Both the position numbers and the translations under genes were made by a program. This document shows, in pieces, positions 53,766-64,000 of a stretch of DNA of 64,000 nt. The notes under the pieces are model-generated. The model was not told where the DNA came from. It saw only the letters and a list, made by a program, of their open reading frames with translations, and made no database searches. This DNA is from Ilyonectria destructans (Eukaryota > Ascomycota > Sordariomycetes > Hypocreales > Nectriaceae): positions 310,001 through 374,000 of the forward strand of contig JAHEWK010000007.1 of NCBI GenBank assembly GCA_020740775.1, given 5' to 3'. Each line of letters starts with the position of its first letter. The stretch's first letter is position 1.

Positions 53766-54536
53766 TATGTTGAGGGTTTGAAATGTGGTGGCTAGCTAAA
53801 GCATTTGCGGGTGAAAAAGGCCCAATAGAGTGAGATATTCTGTAATGTCTAAAGTGATTTCTTACCAAAGTCGGACTCGCGCTTTTTGGGTGATTATTCA
53901 ATCTCGATTTTCGGACAATGGAATGTCTTCCCAGCGTGTGCTTGCAACTTTGAGCCCGCAACTGTGAGCGAATCACAAGTAGTGGAACGCTATCTTCACT
54001 ATAGCGGGTCGCCAATGGCATTCCAGATTGACATCAGCCAAGATCTGATCCGGTCACGCCAGTTCCTGTCGGACCTCCGATGATTGCCAGAGATGCCGAT
54101 AACGTGGTGGGTTCGGCAATGAGCTAAGAAGAGGGGGCGTCCAAACCATTCCGAAGGGTTCTCGCAATAGACCCGGTTATTTATTCCCTCATCCATCGGA
54201 CGACCGATGCCGATCACCAAGAGCTGCCGATAACAGATTGCCATTGAACGTGAACCCCGCAAGTAGGCCCTAGTCTTATCAGCGTGTCTTGATAGGTTCA
54301 AGGTTTCGGCTGATCCAGGATCTGGCTCTGTTTGGTGCTTTGGGTAGAGGCTTGCTTATTCTTTGATTGAGCTTGGGGTGTTGGTGGCTCCATAGCTGAC
54401 ATCGAGACTTGTGTTATAAATGCGTAAGTAGAGATCTGAAAAGGCCGTAAATCGTGTTTTGCACTTGTTACGGGTTGCATGATTCTTTCTCCGATACCCA
54501 ACAAAACTTGAACACTTCGACTAATTCATACCAACC
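53766..54536. other. Divergent intergenic region between amidase (-) and deacetylase-fold gene (+)
   Basis: No gene supported; it would carry both promoters. TTATC (a GATA complement) occurs near 54275. Confidence 0.45.
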
Positions 54537-55646
54537 ATGGTTCACATTGAAGAGTCGCTCCAGCTCCCTAGAGACTTTGAGGGTATGTGTTCAAACTTCT
54601 GCGTAATTGAATCAGTGCATATCATCTCTAACCATATTACAGGTTTTGGAGAGGAGGGCTTTGACCCAAAGTGGCCAAACGGTGCCAAAATTGCCGTATC
54701 ATTTGTTTTGAATTACGAGTAAAATACCCTACCCTACACTTCCATTCAATCTCAGTTCGCTAATCAGTATCGCAGGGAGGGTGGAGAGCGGAACATTTTG
54801 GACGGCGACCCTTGCAGTGAGCCCTATCTCTGGGAAAAGGGAGCATCGGGTGGCGGGAGAGATGGCGCGCGCTACATTAACGCGGAGCAAGATTTCGAAT
54901 ATGGTAGCCGGGTTGCTTCGTGGAGAATTCTGCGCCTTTTCAAGGAGTTCGGTTGGAACTTCACCACGTATGCTGTGGGAGTCGCCATGAAGAGGAATCC
55001 CACATATGCCAAAGCATTGGTTCGCGAGGGACATGAGATTTCTTGCCACGGCCTCCGATGGTTAGACATCTGGGACATGACCATTGAGGAGGAAACCGAG
55101 TACATCAAGGAGAATATCCGGATGCTCACGGAAGTCTCGGGCGAGGCCCCCGTCGGCGTGTATTATGGACGGGGCACTCCCAACACGCGTGCCTTATTCC
55201 CAGAGATCTGGAAGAGCCTTGGATTGCCATTTATGTGGTCTTCCGAGTGCTACAACGATGATGTTCCATACTGGGTGGATCTTCCCAGGGAACAGAGCCT
55301 GCCCGAGGACCAGCGCGAGGGCATGCTACTGATTCCGTACAACTATGACTGCAACGATGGCAAGTTTCACATGTCGCCTGGATTTGGAAGCTCCGTCGCC
55401 GAGACATACGAGCAATACCTTAAGAACACGTTCGACTGCCTCTACCGCGAGGGCGGCAAGATGATGAACATCCCGCTGCACACGCGCATTATTGGTAAGC
55501 CTGGACGATCGGAGGCGCTGCGTAAGTTCATGAAGTATGTTTCTGAGAAGCCCGGTGTTTGGGTTACAACGAGGAGGGATATTGCAAAGCACATGAGGAG
55601 TGAGTTTCCGTATAAGCCAGATGGGGCGTGGAAGCCAGCAAACTAG
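54537..55646 (+). CDS. PuuE-type allantoinase / polysaccharide-deacetylase-fold enzyme, three exons
   Basis: Model join(54537..54582,54643..54718,54776..55646), 330 aa. Introns of 60 and 57 nt join RDFEG to FGEEGFDPKWPNGAKIAVSF and NYE to EGGERNILDGD. The start RDF-x-G...PKWPNGAKIAVSFVLNYEEGGE is the hallmark of PuuE (cofactor-independent allantoinase) and related NodB-fold deacetylases. EISCHGLRW (metal His) and GVYYGRGTPNTRALF follow. PuuE opens the hydantoin ring of allantoin to allantoate. Together with the NCS1 permease this suggests allantoin use; deacetylation of another amide is the main alternative. Cytosolic (no signal peptide). Confidence 0.85.
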
Positions 55647-56047
55647 ATTATCAAGCATGAATAGATATGGATTAGCTATCACGAAATGGAACTCGAAATT
55701 CGACTTGACTCTAAATTCTCATATAATCAAAACCGTGTCGTAAACCTAGGATTCGCTGTCATCGCATATCCAACCCACAATCCTCATGAGATTGTACATC
55801 CCGTGAAATCCCGGGATCTGACCTGACCCACAACACGCAGCCTCAACCTTGCAATCAGTCCCCGAGCGATAAAGAAGCCCCGCCTTTGTCTTATCTCTGC
55901 TGCTGCGGTCATAAGTCTCCTCTTCGAGAGATTGGACTGGGGTGTAGACGGCTCTCCCACTTCATTGTTGATTGCACCTTGTCGGCACGCAAATTTTCAG
56001 CACCTCTTGGAAAAAACAGGCTTTCCTCATCTCGGGAGTTTTCATTC
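55647..56047. other. Intergenic stretch
   Basis: No gene; it is the probable promoter and leader of the next regulator. An in-frame upstream ATG at 55886 exists, but the residues it would add look non-coding. Confidence 0.45.
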
Positions 56048-58561
56048 ATGTCATCCTCTTCTAATTCTGCGGGGACGGGTTTAAATCCGAGAAAGAGAAA
56101 TAGGACAGCATGCACACGATGCCAAAGGCGCAAGCAAAAGGTTAGCTTCCTCCAGTCACCCATCTCGTTGCAGACCCGAGTGGTTGTACCCTTGCTACTT
56201 AGCTCTTGGAAATGGCTGCAAATTAATCATCGGTTACTTAAGCTAGTGCGACGATCAGCTACCATCTTGTTCCAATTGTCTCCTTGCAAGAGCACGTTGT
56301 GACAAGTCTATTGTTGCAAATGAAGCCTTTTCGGTTGCGTACGTGATATTCCCGTCCATAAACGGAAATGGAGAAAAGTATCTCAAGGGCGCTTTATTCT
56401 CGCATCTAATGTGGGTCGTCACTAATAACACCATAACATATGCAGGTATACAAAGGCGCTTGAGGATCGAGTAGCATCTCTTGAGATACAACTGGCTGAG
56501 AGTGCAAGCAACAATAGCCCTTCTAGGCAACTTGACGAGAGCGCACAATCACAGCAACATGAACGACTACATCAACCTACACCAAGTGTTGGCGTTGGTG
56601 TGCTGAATACCCCAAGCCCAGGAACCACAGGAGATAATCGACGGCCAGATGCCCTAAGCGAAGTGGTCGACATGATCTCCATGGGTAATTTCGAGGCCCC
56701 TGCCTATGTAGGACCATCTGCCGGACTATCCCTAGCCCTAAATCTGGGGGAAATGGTGCAAGCAACAGTTTGGAAGGAAGCGATCCCGAGTATGACCCAG
56801 GATCCCAATCCAAGTCCTATTGGTGACGGCAGCGAACTCAAGCGAGGCCCAGAAGACCACGTTTCGATCCCAGGCGCAGGTCACAAGAGCCACTTGTATG
56901 GACCCAATGTTACCGCGCGTGCGATGTCAATGGAGGAAATAGTGAAATACGGTGCCAAGGAGCCTCCTGATGAGAGTCTTGGAAGCCGGATCCTGAACGC
57001 GTATCTCCTGCGGTTGCATCCTCGATATCCATTCCTTGATCCAGTGGAAGTATGGGAGCTCCACAGAGACAGAGCGGACTTGACATCTTCAGCTCATGCA
57101 GCCCAAATTCTGCCTCGTCGGTTCAAAATATTTAAGTTGTACATGGTTTATGCCATTGGGTCAACGTTGCTTCAACTCACGGATAATGTGGCGGTGTCGC
57201 CCGAGGTGAGTAGTTGTTTGACAGAGGCAGTTCTACAATGCCCAAAGTGTATAATACCCACTGAACGAACGGCAACTAATCTGAAAACTCCCTACCATCT
57301 ACAGAGCTTCTATATGACTGCGCTGCAGCATATAGCAGTCGCAAAAGAGGGCAGAACTGTCCACAATGTCGAGGCAATGACGCTACTTGTTATCTACCAT
57401 CTCCGATCTGCATCTGGTCACGGCTTATGGTACATGATCGGACTAGCAATGCGAACTTGCATCGACCTTGGCATGCACCGTAAGGGATATGAGCAAGGTC
57501 TACTGCCTAGTATGGTTTACAAGCGCCGACGTCTTTTCTGGACCGTTTACTCACTTGAACGAACCATTGCAATATCACTCGGGCGCCCTTTGAGCATAGC
57601 AGAGCGAGACATTGATGTCGAGCTCCCTGAAGCGATGCCAGAAGATTCGCCTTCGTCTACCTGTACCACTGCATCCCCTCCAATGGCCTCGGTGCAACAA
57701 ACAGAGTATATTCAACATGCCATTTTTCTCTTCCAGCTGCGCCGAATCGAGTCACGCATATACCACTCTATTTACCGCGCGGACAAGTCTCTTACTGCTC
57801 TTCGCCCTAAACTCGACCATCTCTACCAGACACTGGAGGAATGGCGTGCCTCACTGACAAAGTGGCAGCTCCCGGATTATTCAATGTTTGATTATCTGAT
57901 GCTGCACTATTTCCGCGCCGTTCGCATGCTTGTCCAACCATTTTTGACGCTTCTTCAAGCATCCGACCCCTACTATGCGCTTTGCCTACGCGCAGCGGGC
58001 GACATTTGCCAGACACATAAGCGCTTGCACCAGACCCTCGACTACGGGCACAGTTTCATTGCTGTGCAGACTGTCTTCGTAGCGGGGGTGACCCTGCTGT
58101 ATGGGCTGTGGACTCAAGCCAACGCCCTGTGGTCTGTATCGTTCGCAGATGACGTCCGAGCATGCTCGCTGGTCCTCTTCGTTATGGGTGAGAGGGCATC
58201 ATGGGTTCGAAAATACCGTGACGCCTTTGAGATACTCGTTGGTGCAGCGATGGAGAAACTGCGGATGGGCGAGGCTAGCGTCATGGGAGCATCTCACAAT
58301 CAGTCTCATGGGGAGCGGCAAGCCCAAGACTTGCCCCATGAAGCCGGTGTAAACAGCGGGGAAGATCGAGGTGCAGGAACCCACAGCATTGGGGATATGC
58401 TTGGCTCAAATTCAGCGTGGTCCGGTGGTAATGCAGCCATGAACGGCGAGGATGGTGATGCCTGGCGAGTTGTTATGGAGTTGGCTCATTGGATTGATCG
58501 GGATGATGAAGAGCCTCTGTGGATGCCGAATTTTGAACATTTACAGAACCTCTCCGGTTGA
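56048..58561 (+). CDS. Zn2Cys6 fungal transcription factor, three exons; likely cluster regulator
   Basis: Model join(56048..56140,56247..56338,56446..58561), 766 aa. Introns of 106 and 107 nt lie inside and just after the zinc cluster, a usual place. The joined cluster reads CTRCQRRKQK-CDDQLPSCSNCLLARARC with perfect spacing (C22, C25, C32, C39, C42, C49). A short coiled segment follows (TKALEDRVASLEIQLAES). The large fungal-specific domain (PF04082) starts near 200 with AYLLRLHPRYPFLDP and includes ...HGLWYMIGLAMRTCIDLGMHR and YKRRRLFWTVYSLERTIAISLGRP. Adjacent on the same strand to the allantoinase-type gene, it is the natural candidate for a pathway-specific activator. Confidence 0.92.
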
Positions 58562-59085
58562 AATGTGGGAACTGTGTTTCGGTAATGAGGTAACTCAAGG
58601 CCGCTGACCGGAGCCCATATTGAGGGAACATAAATAGAACAATCACGCTATGGCTGGGCCGGCCTTGGCAGAAGCATTGAAGACAGGGTGTTGCAGTACA
58701 TAATGTACACTATGAGCTCTACAGTGGAGCGTTCCCTTTTTCTAGTTGGCCCAACGAAGGGAAATACGGTACCGCATGGCGCAGCGCTTTGGCGACAGCT
58801 CGTGAGCAGGATCGTGCTCGGCGATCATTTCGGGGACCATTTTATATTGGCCAATGATATTACCGCAACCCTGCATCGGCACAAGGCAAATTTAGACATG
58901 AAACAAGCTGTCAGGGTTCCCTGATGTCTTTGCATTTGTTTAAATAGAGGATGCCCAAACCCCGTCCGTTTGCGCGTTGGTATACACTTGTCACCTTCCA
59001 AAGCCTCGTTTCGTCCTGAGCCAGTAAATTGATTATAAAGCACTCAAAACTGCACCCAAACCGCACACCACACACACTTTGCACT
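58562..59085. other. Intergenic stretch
   Basis: No gene supported between the regulator and the small membrane protein. Confidence 0.45.
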
Positions 59086-59507
59086 ATGGCCCACATTAGC
59101 AGCCAAGACGAAAGCTATCATCAGCTCATGGATCAATCGGACCGTGGTAATGGCACCTGTACGGCGATCCTCCTTCCTTCTTCCTCAGGCTTCGTATGTA
59201 TTCTAACCTGCTCCCAACAGACCAACAAAATGGCGGCCATCTCGAGAATGCGGGGGTTACCCCGGCACCGCAAAGGCCGGTCATCAAATTGTCGGACAAG
59301 ATCTCCTTCGTTGCTATTCTGGTCATGCAGCTGTCTTACATTGCCATAATTATTATGATTGCGATGAAGTGGGAGAGTTGGGATAAAGAAACAACAACTA
59401 ATAAGATATGGCTGATTGCGGGCTCTATAGTCCTCGTACTTTCAGTGCTGTATCAAGTCCGCTTCTTTCTTCTCTGGCGCAAATCTCGGAAAGGCATTCG
59501 GGCATAA
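59086..59507 (+). CDS. Small two-TM membrane protein, two exons
   Basis: Model join(59086..59146,59221..59507), 115 aa. The 74-nt intron joins DQSDR to DQQNGGHLENAG. Two membrane spans are clear: ISFVAILVMQLSYIAIIIMIA and IWLIAGSIVLVLSVLYQVRFFLL, separated by a short charged loop (MKWESWDKETTTNK). The C-terminal WRKSRKG is basic. The polar N-terminus (about 40 aa) and the basic C-terminus probably both face the cytosol. No known family is recognised. Confidence 0.7.
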
Positions 59508-59871
59508 CCCAGCGGTATGATATCAATAGCAGGGGGGAGGGAGTTTAATAAAAGCAGATAGAACTATCGTATTCTGAGACACTAACTAGCAAAGCCAAAT
59601 GTGAAGTACAAACCTGATGCCTAAATGTGACAAAAACCTCCTAACCGTATCTATCCCGTTACTATATGTCCAGTCCGGGCCACTGTGAGGGGGGGTGAAT
59701 TTGTAAGAGCAACATATCTGGCACAGGCCGGATATAGACATAATCCAGTTCAAGCGAAGATAAAAAAAGCGGTTCAATCTTGCCCGGGTGGATAGTAATG
59801 AACTTTGAGCATCCACAAATACCCTATGCCCCAAAAATATCAAGAGATAAAAAGTATTGACAGCAAAAATA
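59508..59871. other. Intergenic stretch
   Basis: No gene; ends at the 3' end of the tRNA gene. Confidence 0.45.
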
Positions 59872-59943
59872 TGCGACTAAGGGGAATTGAACCCCTCCCT
59901 ATTGCTTGGAAGGCAACAATGCTAACCACTACACCATAGACGC
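59872..59943 (-). tRNA. tRNA-Gly (anticodon UCC)
   Basis: On the reverse strand a 72-nt cloverleaf is readable. The acceptor strand GCGTCTA pairs with TAGTCGC except for one T-T mismatch at pair 4-69. The D arm TGGTGTAGTGGTTA follows, then the anticodon stem TTGC/GCAA with loop CTTCCAA giving TCC. The T arm is AGGGG-TTCAATT-CCCCT and the discriminator base is A. No intron. A T-run for Pol III termination is not obvious in the adjacent bases. Confidence 0.92.
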
Positions 59944-60054
59944 TTGGTTTATCCGTCTACGAGGAACCAGACTGCTTGAGTGGTGCTAAGGCATTAGGCT
60001 TCCATTGAGCCGACGAAATCTCAACGCCAAGGCGTACATTTGTTACGACAACTA

Positions 60055-61365
60055 ATCTCAACACGTCCCTCAGGACTTTGCTCTGCCGGAGCATGCATTG
60101 GGGCTTTATTCAGCGGATGGTGTGCCGATCGATTTCCCGCAAGTACACCATGTAATTCGGCGCTGCGGTAATGGTTGTCGGATCTAACTTGTGCGCTGGT
60201 TCAGTCAATGTTGCAATGTTCGTGGTTGCACGTTTTTCGCGGGTTGGGGAATTGGAGAGCTATCTATTGTTCGTTTTGGATACATTTCTGATTTTCATCA
60301 GTTATTGATGCTGACGTTTGCCATGATAGGTCATACCCATGTATCAAAGCGGAACCAGCACAACCGAGACCCCCCCTATTTCAGCATCGGGGTCCACTTC
60401 CAGCCTACCCTGGCGCTTCTCTATGGCTTTCCAGGCTGCCCCAGTACTGATACTTCTTCTTAGCTCCTCCTTTCTCCCCCTTTCCCCAAGGTGGGTTATG
60501 CAGAAAGGTCGCTTCGACGAAGCTCATAACGTCCTAAAGCGCCTCCATGCCCGAAAGGGGTTGACTTCAAACGAACCAGCCGAAAAAGAATATTATCAAA
60601 TGAGGAGACAATTAGAAGAAGACCGGGAGGTTTAAGAGGGGGTTGTGTAGTATGAGATTTCCCGCACCGGTCCAAATCGACGACGGGCAATGATATTGGC
60701 CATTCTTACGTGGGGCAAACAATTTACCGGAACACTCATCTTGGCCAACTACAAAGTTGTTCTCTTTATGAACTCGGGTCTCGAGGGGTATATGCCGCTC
60801 CTCATCCTCGGCATATGGGTGACGATCGGGCTCCTGGGTAACATTTTTACGGCACTATACATTGACCGTTGGGGCCGACGGAAGTTCCTCCTCGCAGGGG
60901 TAGCTGGCATCTGGGTTTCTCTCAGTATTGAGTGTGCGTTGCAGGCAGAATATGTTGGATCAAACAACACAGCGGGTCTGAAAGCTGCTGTTTTCTTCCT
61001 GTATCTCTTCATCGTCTTCTGGGACTGCTGCATGGATAACCCAGTTTGTTTACCTTGCAGAGATATTCCACCCACATCCGCGGCCACGGTACCGCCTTGG
61101 GTATCTTTGGAACCGGTATGGCGTTGATTATTGTTCTAATAGGTGGCCCAGTTGCGTTGGAGAACATCGGCTGGAAATTCTTCTTGGTGTTGATTTTACC
61201 CACCACATTCTACTGGTTCGCCATCTACTTCTTATTCCTAGAAACCGGAAAGCGGTCACTCGGATATCAACGAAAGCTTTGGAGAAAAGGTTGCAGTGCA
61301 CTACCGTGGAGCAAAAAAAGCCGAAGTACAAGAATACATGGATGTTATGGAGGGTGGCACTAACC
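60055..61365 (+). pseudogene. Sugar transporter (MFS) broken by frameshifts and deletion
   Basis: Pieces of a PF00083 sugar porter appear in order but in different frames. They are TM2 (SGLCSAGACIGALFSGWCADRF, 60070), a TM4 segment NVAMFVVARF that loses frame near 60238, PMYQSGT at 60338, and WRFSMAFQAAPVLILLL followed by the signature SPRWVMQKGRFDEAHNVLKRLHA (60405-60560). Next come QFTGTLILANYKVVLFMNSGL and YIDRWGRRKFLLAGV (60690-60910) and, in yet another frame, YSTHIRGHGTALGIFGTGMA and IGWKFFLVLI (61050-61200). The N-terminus and the end are missing and part of TM4-5 is deleted. Not functional. Confidence 0.85.
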
Positions 61366-61483
61366 ATGGACGGCATTCAACTGAAAGATGCAGGTTCTCG
61401 AGTAGAGCATCTGGAAACCAGAGTTGTGTATCAAGGCACGTAACAACGCATAGCACTGCACACTGTCCTTCATGTAAAAATAG

Positions 61484-62671
61484 CTAAGACAAGAGACTCG
61501 AGATGTCCCCATGCTCTAGCCGGCATTTCCTGTCCTTGCTCGACATCTCTCCCCGCTTAAGGCAGTCCAAGCATCCAAACCATCCTTTCTGCTTGGGAAC
61601 AGTCACGGACAGCGCATTCAAATTCCTTGTCAAACTGTCGTTTTTGTCTCCCGAACAATCGCAATTGTAACGATTTGTGCAGTCCTTCACAGCGAGATAG
61701 GGCAGCCCAGACGAAGCCCTGAGTAGGAATCCGAGTCGATGATCCCTCAGGTCTACCTCGTAAGGCACAATACCCGATTTCCTGAGAGCCTCGGTATATC
61801 TTCCAATGACGTCTCTTGCCCGGTAGCATCCCGAACTGAGACTTACCCACTTCCACGTCGTCCACGGCCCCGTTATCGCGCGATGGAAGGCCTCGCAGAA
61901 TCGAAATCGCTTCCGGTCCAAGTAACCTACACGGCAGTGTTAGTAAACTCCTTCTATTGAATTCTGAGTTGCATTCTTACTTCCGACATCTTGGTACAGA
62001 AGAGGATGATCGATTAGCTGGACCGCCTGGGTCTGCTCTCCCGCAAGAGGTCCTTTGTGATGAAGAAGCAGCCTCCACGCCACCTCGCAAAACTCATACG
62101 GCAGATCTGCCACGTATGAAAAGATCAGGAGGCGACAAATATCCTCGATTGGCGGTTGGCTTAGAGTGTCCAAATAAAGCAGCCAGTTTCTAACCCACAA
62201 GGCGCCGCAGTATATGAGTGTCTGAGTGCACTGGTACTTGTCACAAATGCTGGCCAAGGCCAAGAGCAAGTCGGAGTTGGGTCGCACGGCGATATCGCTG
62301 ACTTTGAAATGCAGCACTTTGCAAAGAAGCAACATTGGTGCAAAGTCGTCGTCGGGAAGCGAAAGCCGAAATTGTTCCTTGTCGGGCGATGTCTTCGCGT
62401 CTGACAACTCAACGCCCTCGCGAAACCTCCCATCCAACATGACTCGGAAAACAGGTGATGCAGTCGAAAGGATCTTGGAGGAGACTAGTATGTCTCTCGT
62501 CTCAGGCTTTGAAGGAACATCATCTGGGTCAGTCTTGGAAAAAGGCTCTGCTTCTGGAGGCTCCGATGGCTTGTCAGATACGTCTGTCTCAAGGTCGTAC
62601 GGTACAACGAGCACCATATCACCAGTAGAATCGACAGTGCGTATTGACAGCATCACCTCGGCTTTCGACAT
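61484..62671 (-). CDS. BTB/POZ-like domain protein, two exons
   Basis: Model complement(join(61484..61926,61981..62671)), 377 aa. The ATG at 62671 is the first good start (MSKAEVMLSIRTVDSTG). The 54-nt intron joins YQDVG to SYLDRKRFRFCEAF. The N-terminal half has a fungal BTB-like layout: GDMVLVVPYDLETD, DILVSSKILSTASPVFRVML, a variable acidic insert, then MLLLCKVLHFKV and LALASICDKYQC. The C-terminal half carries eight or more cysteines (DCTNRYNCDCSGDK, GCLDCLKRGEM), possibly a metal site. Such proteins are common in fungal accessory gene sets and may be adaptors for ubiquitin ligases; partners are unknown. Confidence 0.8.
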
Positions 62672-63700
62672 GGCGGAATGAACTGCGGCGTATTTCGGTC
62701 GCGCAAGGCGTTTCTCGATGTCCTCTTGAAGCAATTACGGATGAAAGAGCAAGAGAGCAAATTTGTTGGGCGTAAGCTGAGATCAGGCACTGAAAATCAG
62801 CCACGGCGCTTCGTCGACGAGTTGACTGGTGATTACGTGGGCCTCAAATTTGGCGCGCTGGGATTGATGTTGTAGGCGCCCAGGATGCAGGGATGAGCCC
62901 AATCACATGTGGCCTCTGAGACGAGACCGCGTCAAATCACGTCAAGAAGTCAATTATCAATCGATGGTCGACTAGGCTCAGCAAAAGACAGGATTTAAGA
63001 CCATTAAGGCATGCCGTTTACTCAGATCTCGGCCATTGGGGATCAGCGTCAACCCAATCTAAGCTGCGGACGCCGGCAGCCTTGCCCGTGCTCAAGGTGC
63101 GATGATTATAGCATGGAACCGATTCAGCATCATGGCCCGTCGCTGCATTATCTTTCGGTTAGGTGACCTATTAGTCTATCATAGAGGTTATGGAAATCCT
63201 TGAGGTCAGCCTCGGCTGCGGGGAAGATGCGGATGAGGTGCGATTTCTTCTCGGCCCTCCTCATCGTCCCCGTCCAGGATTATCTTCGGCGGCAGCGACT
63301 ATGGGGGCATGTTTCAAGAGCCTGGAGCAGTTACGTGTGGGAAAGAAACCCGTTATAGACTATCTAGGAGATTCGGTACGCTCAGGATTCCCTGATGCCC
63401 TGCGCGATCCCGCATACTCGAATATCAATTAGGATCAGTCTTGGTTCCATCGGATGTTCCCTGATTTAACTGGATGGAATATGAGACTTGTATATAAATT
63501 TCCAAGTACTCACGAAATTACTTACTTTTACACTAAGTAACAGAGTGCAGAATTTGAATAATGTAAGAAGATAATGTTCTAGATGAGACTGGTAGCCAAA
63601 GTGCCCGTGAGGGGATCATGTGGTGCTCGAGGACCGCTTTCAACGCAACGATAACACCCTGAATGAGCCAAGAAGACAATGGGCTATAAGAGGTGCCCTG
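62672..63700. other. Intergenic stretch
   Basis: No gene supported. The 80-codon frame at 63190-63432 shows no domain, and its composition is not convincing. Confidence 0.4.
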
Positions 63701-63734
63701 TCGTATTCGATGCGCGCCAACGGCCTGGCTTTCT

Positions 63735-63842
63735 TAAAGGGTCTTTGCTTGGTACTGGCTTCTTCAATACGTTTGCAATTCCCTACGCCAAGGAGTGGTC
63801 TAGCTGGGGCTTCTACTTGATCACGGCCATATGGGGATACTC
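63735..63842 (+). pseudogene. Probable C-terminal scrap of an MFS transporter
   Basis: One frame reads LLGTGFFNTFAIPYAKEWSS followed by WGFYLITAIWGYS, which resembles the last but one membrane span and WxFY...GxW loop of fungal sugar or quinate-type porters. Only about 35 codons are recognisable, followed by a stop. Confidence 0.35.
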
Positions 63843-64000
63843 TTAAACATGTTAGTAGCTTTGTAAATTCGAGCATCAATCCGATTACCTCATCGACCTA
63901 ATTCAGCCGTTTATCGCGTGGAGACACACCGCCCTGTCAGCCCTACACCCAACCTCTCGATAATTGGGATTAGACTTCAATTAGGGACTTGTGGCTAAAT

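Noticed and set aside
62226..62681. 151-codon forward frame opposite the BTB-like gene
   Set aside because: Antisense shadow of a frame with clear domain features on the other strand.
63190..63432. 80-codon frame near the right edge
   Set aside because: No domain or homology-like pattern; not supported as a gene.

Overview
The window is nuclear DNA of a filamentous ascomycete (Pezizomycotina). The evidence is short introns of about 47-130 nt with GT...AG ends and CTRAY-like branch sites, five Zn2Cys6-type or fungal-specific transcription factors, a fungal NACHT/STAND receptor, a SesA-domain protein, an EthD protein, and duplicated segments carrying the one-sided C-to-T/G-to-A decay of repeat-induced point mutation (RIP). 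No species can be named from sequence alone. Splice models were joined by hand. Each joined length is a whole number of codons, but none has been checked against RNA.

Layout. 0-8 kb: a MysC-like ATP-grasp ligase (+), two short near-identical direct repeats, an acetoacetate-decarboxylase-like enzyme (+), relics (a possible molybdenum hydroxylase and the C-terminal piece of a flavin monooxygenase), and a large C2H2 + Zn2Cys6 regulator (-). 8-16 kb: a broken sulfatase with a tandem duplication, a secreted zinc carboxypeptidase (-), a GMC-oxidoreductase remnant next to telomere-like repeats, a glyoxalase-fold enzyme (-) and an amidohydrolase (-). 17-23.4 kb: a short-chain dehydrogenase, an EthD protein, an Hsp31/DJ-1 protein, a Zn2Cys6 factor and a second short-chain dehydrogenase, possibly a small catabolic or detoxification group. 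23.6-25.1 kb: a RIP-mutated composite copied from two places in this same window (31.4-32.9 kb and the 3' end of the 20.6-22.1 kb regulator).

25.9-30.8 kb holds the most interesting unit. A STAND/NACHT receptor (-) and a SesA-domain protein (+) are transcribed divergently from a roughly 310 bp gap. Short, similarly spaced KFG[D/E]-x6-G segments lie at the receptor N-terminus and the SesA protein C-terminus. This is the architecture expected of a receptor/effector pair signalling through a shared amyloid-type motif.

31-47 kb: an NmrA-like pseudogene (source of the RIPed copy), a Zn2Cys6 factor with a problematic exon junction, a secreted BPL_N-domain protein, a lineage-specific protein, an ankyrin protein, a TolB-like propeller gene cut off at an AT-rich junction, and a Kex2-site cysteine-rich secreted protein flanked by diverged direct repeats. 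47.9-58.6 kb looks like a nitrogen-scavenging cluster: an NCS1 permease (-), an MFS transporter (+), an amidase (-, short), a PuuE-type allantoinase/deacetylase (+) and a Zn2Cys6 regulator (+). A dense group of GATA sites lies in the permease/MFS promoter. 59-64 kb: a small two-TM protein, tRNA-Gly(UCC), a shattered sugar transporter, a BTB-domain protein and transporter debris. The many relics, RIP and repeats point to an accessory or subtelomere-like region.
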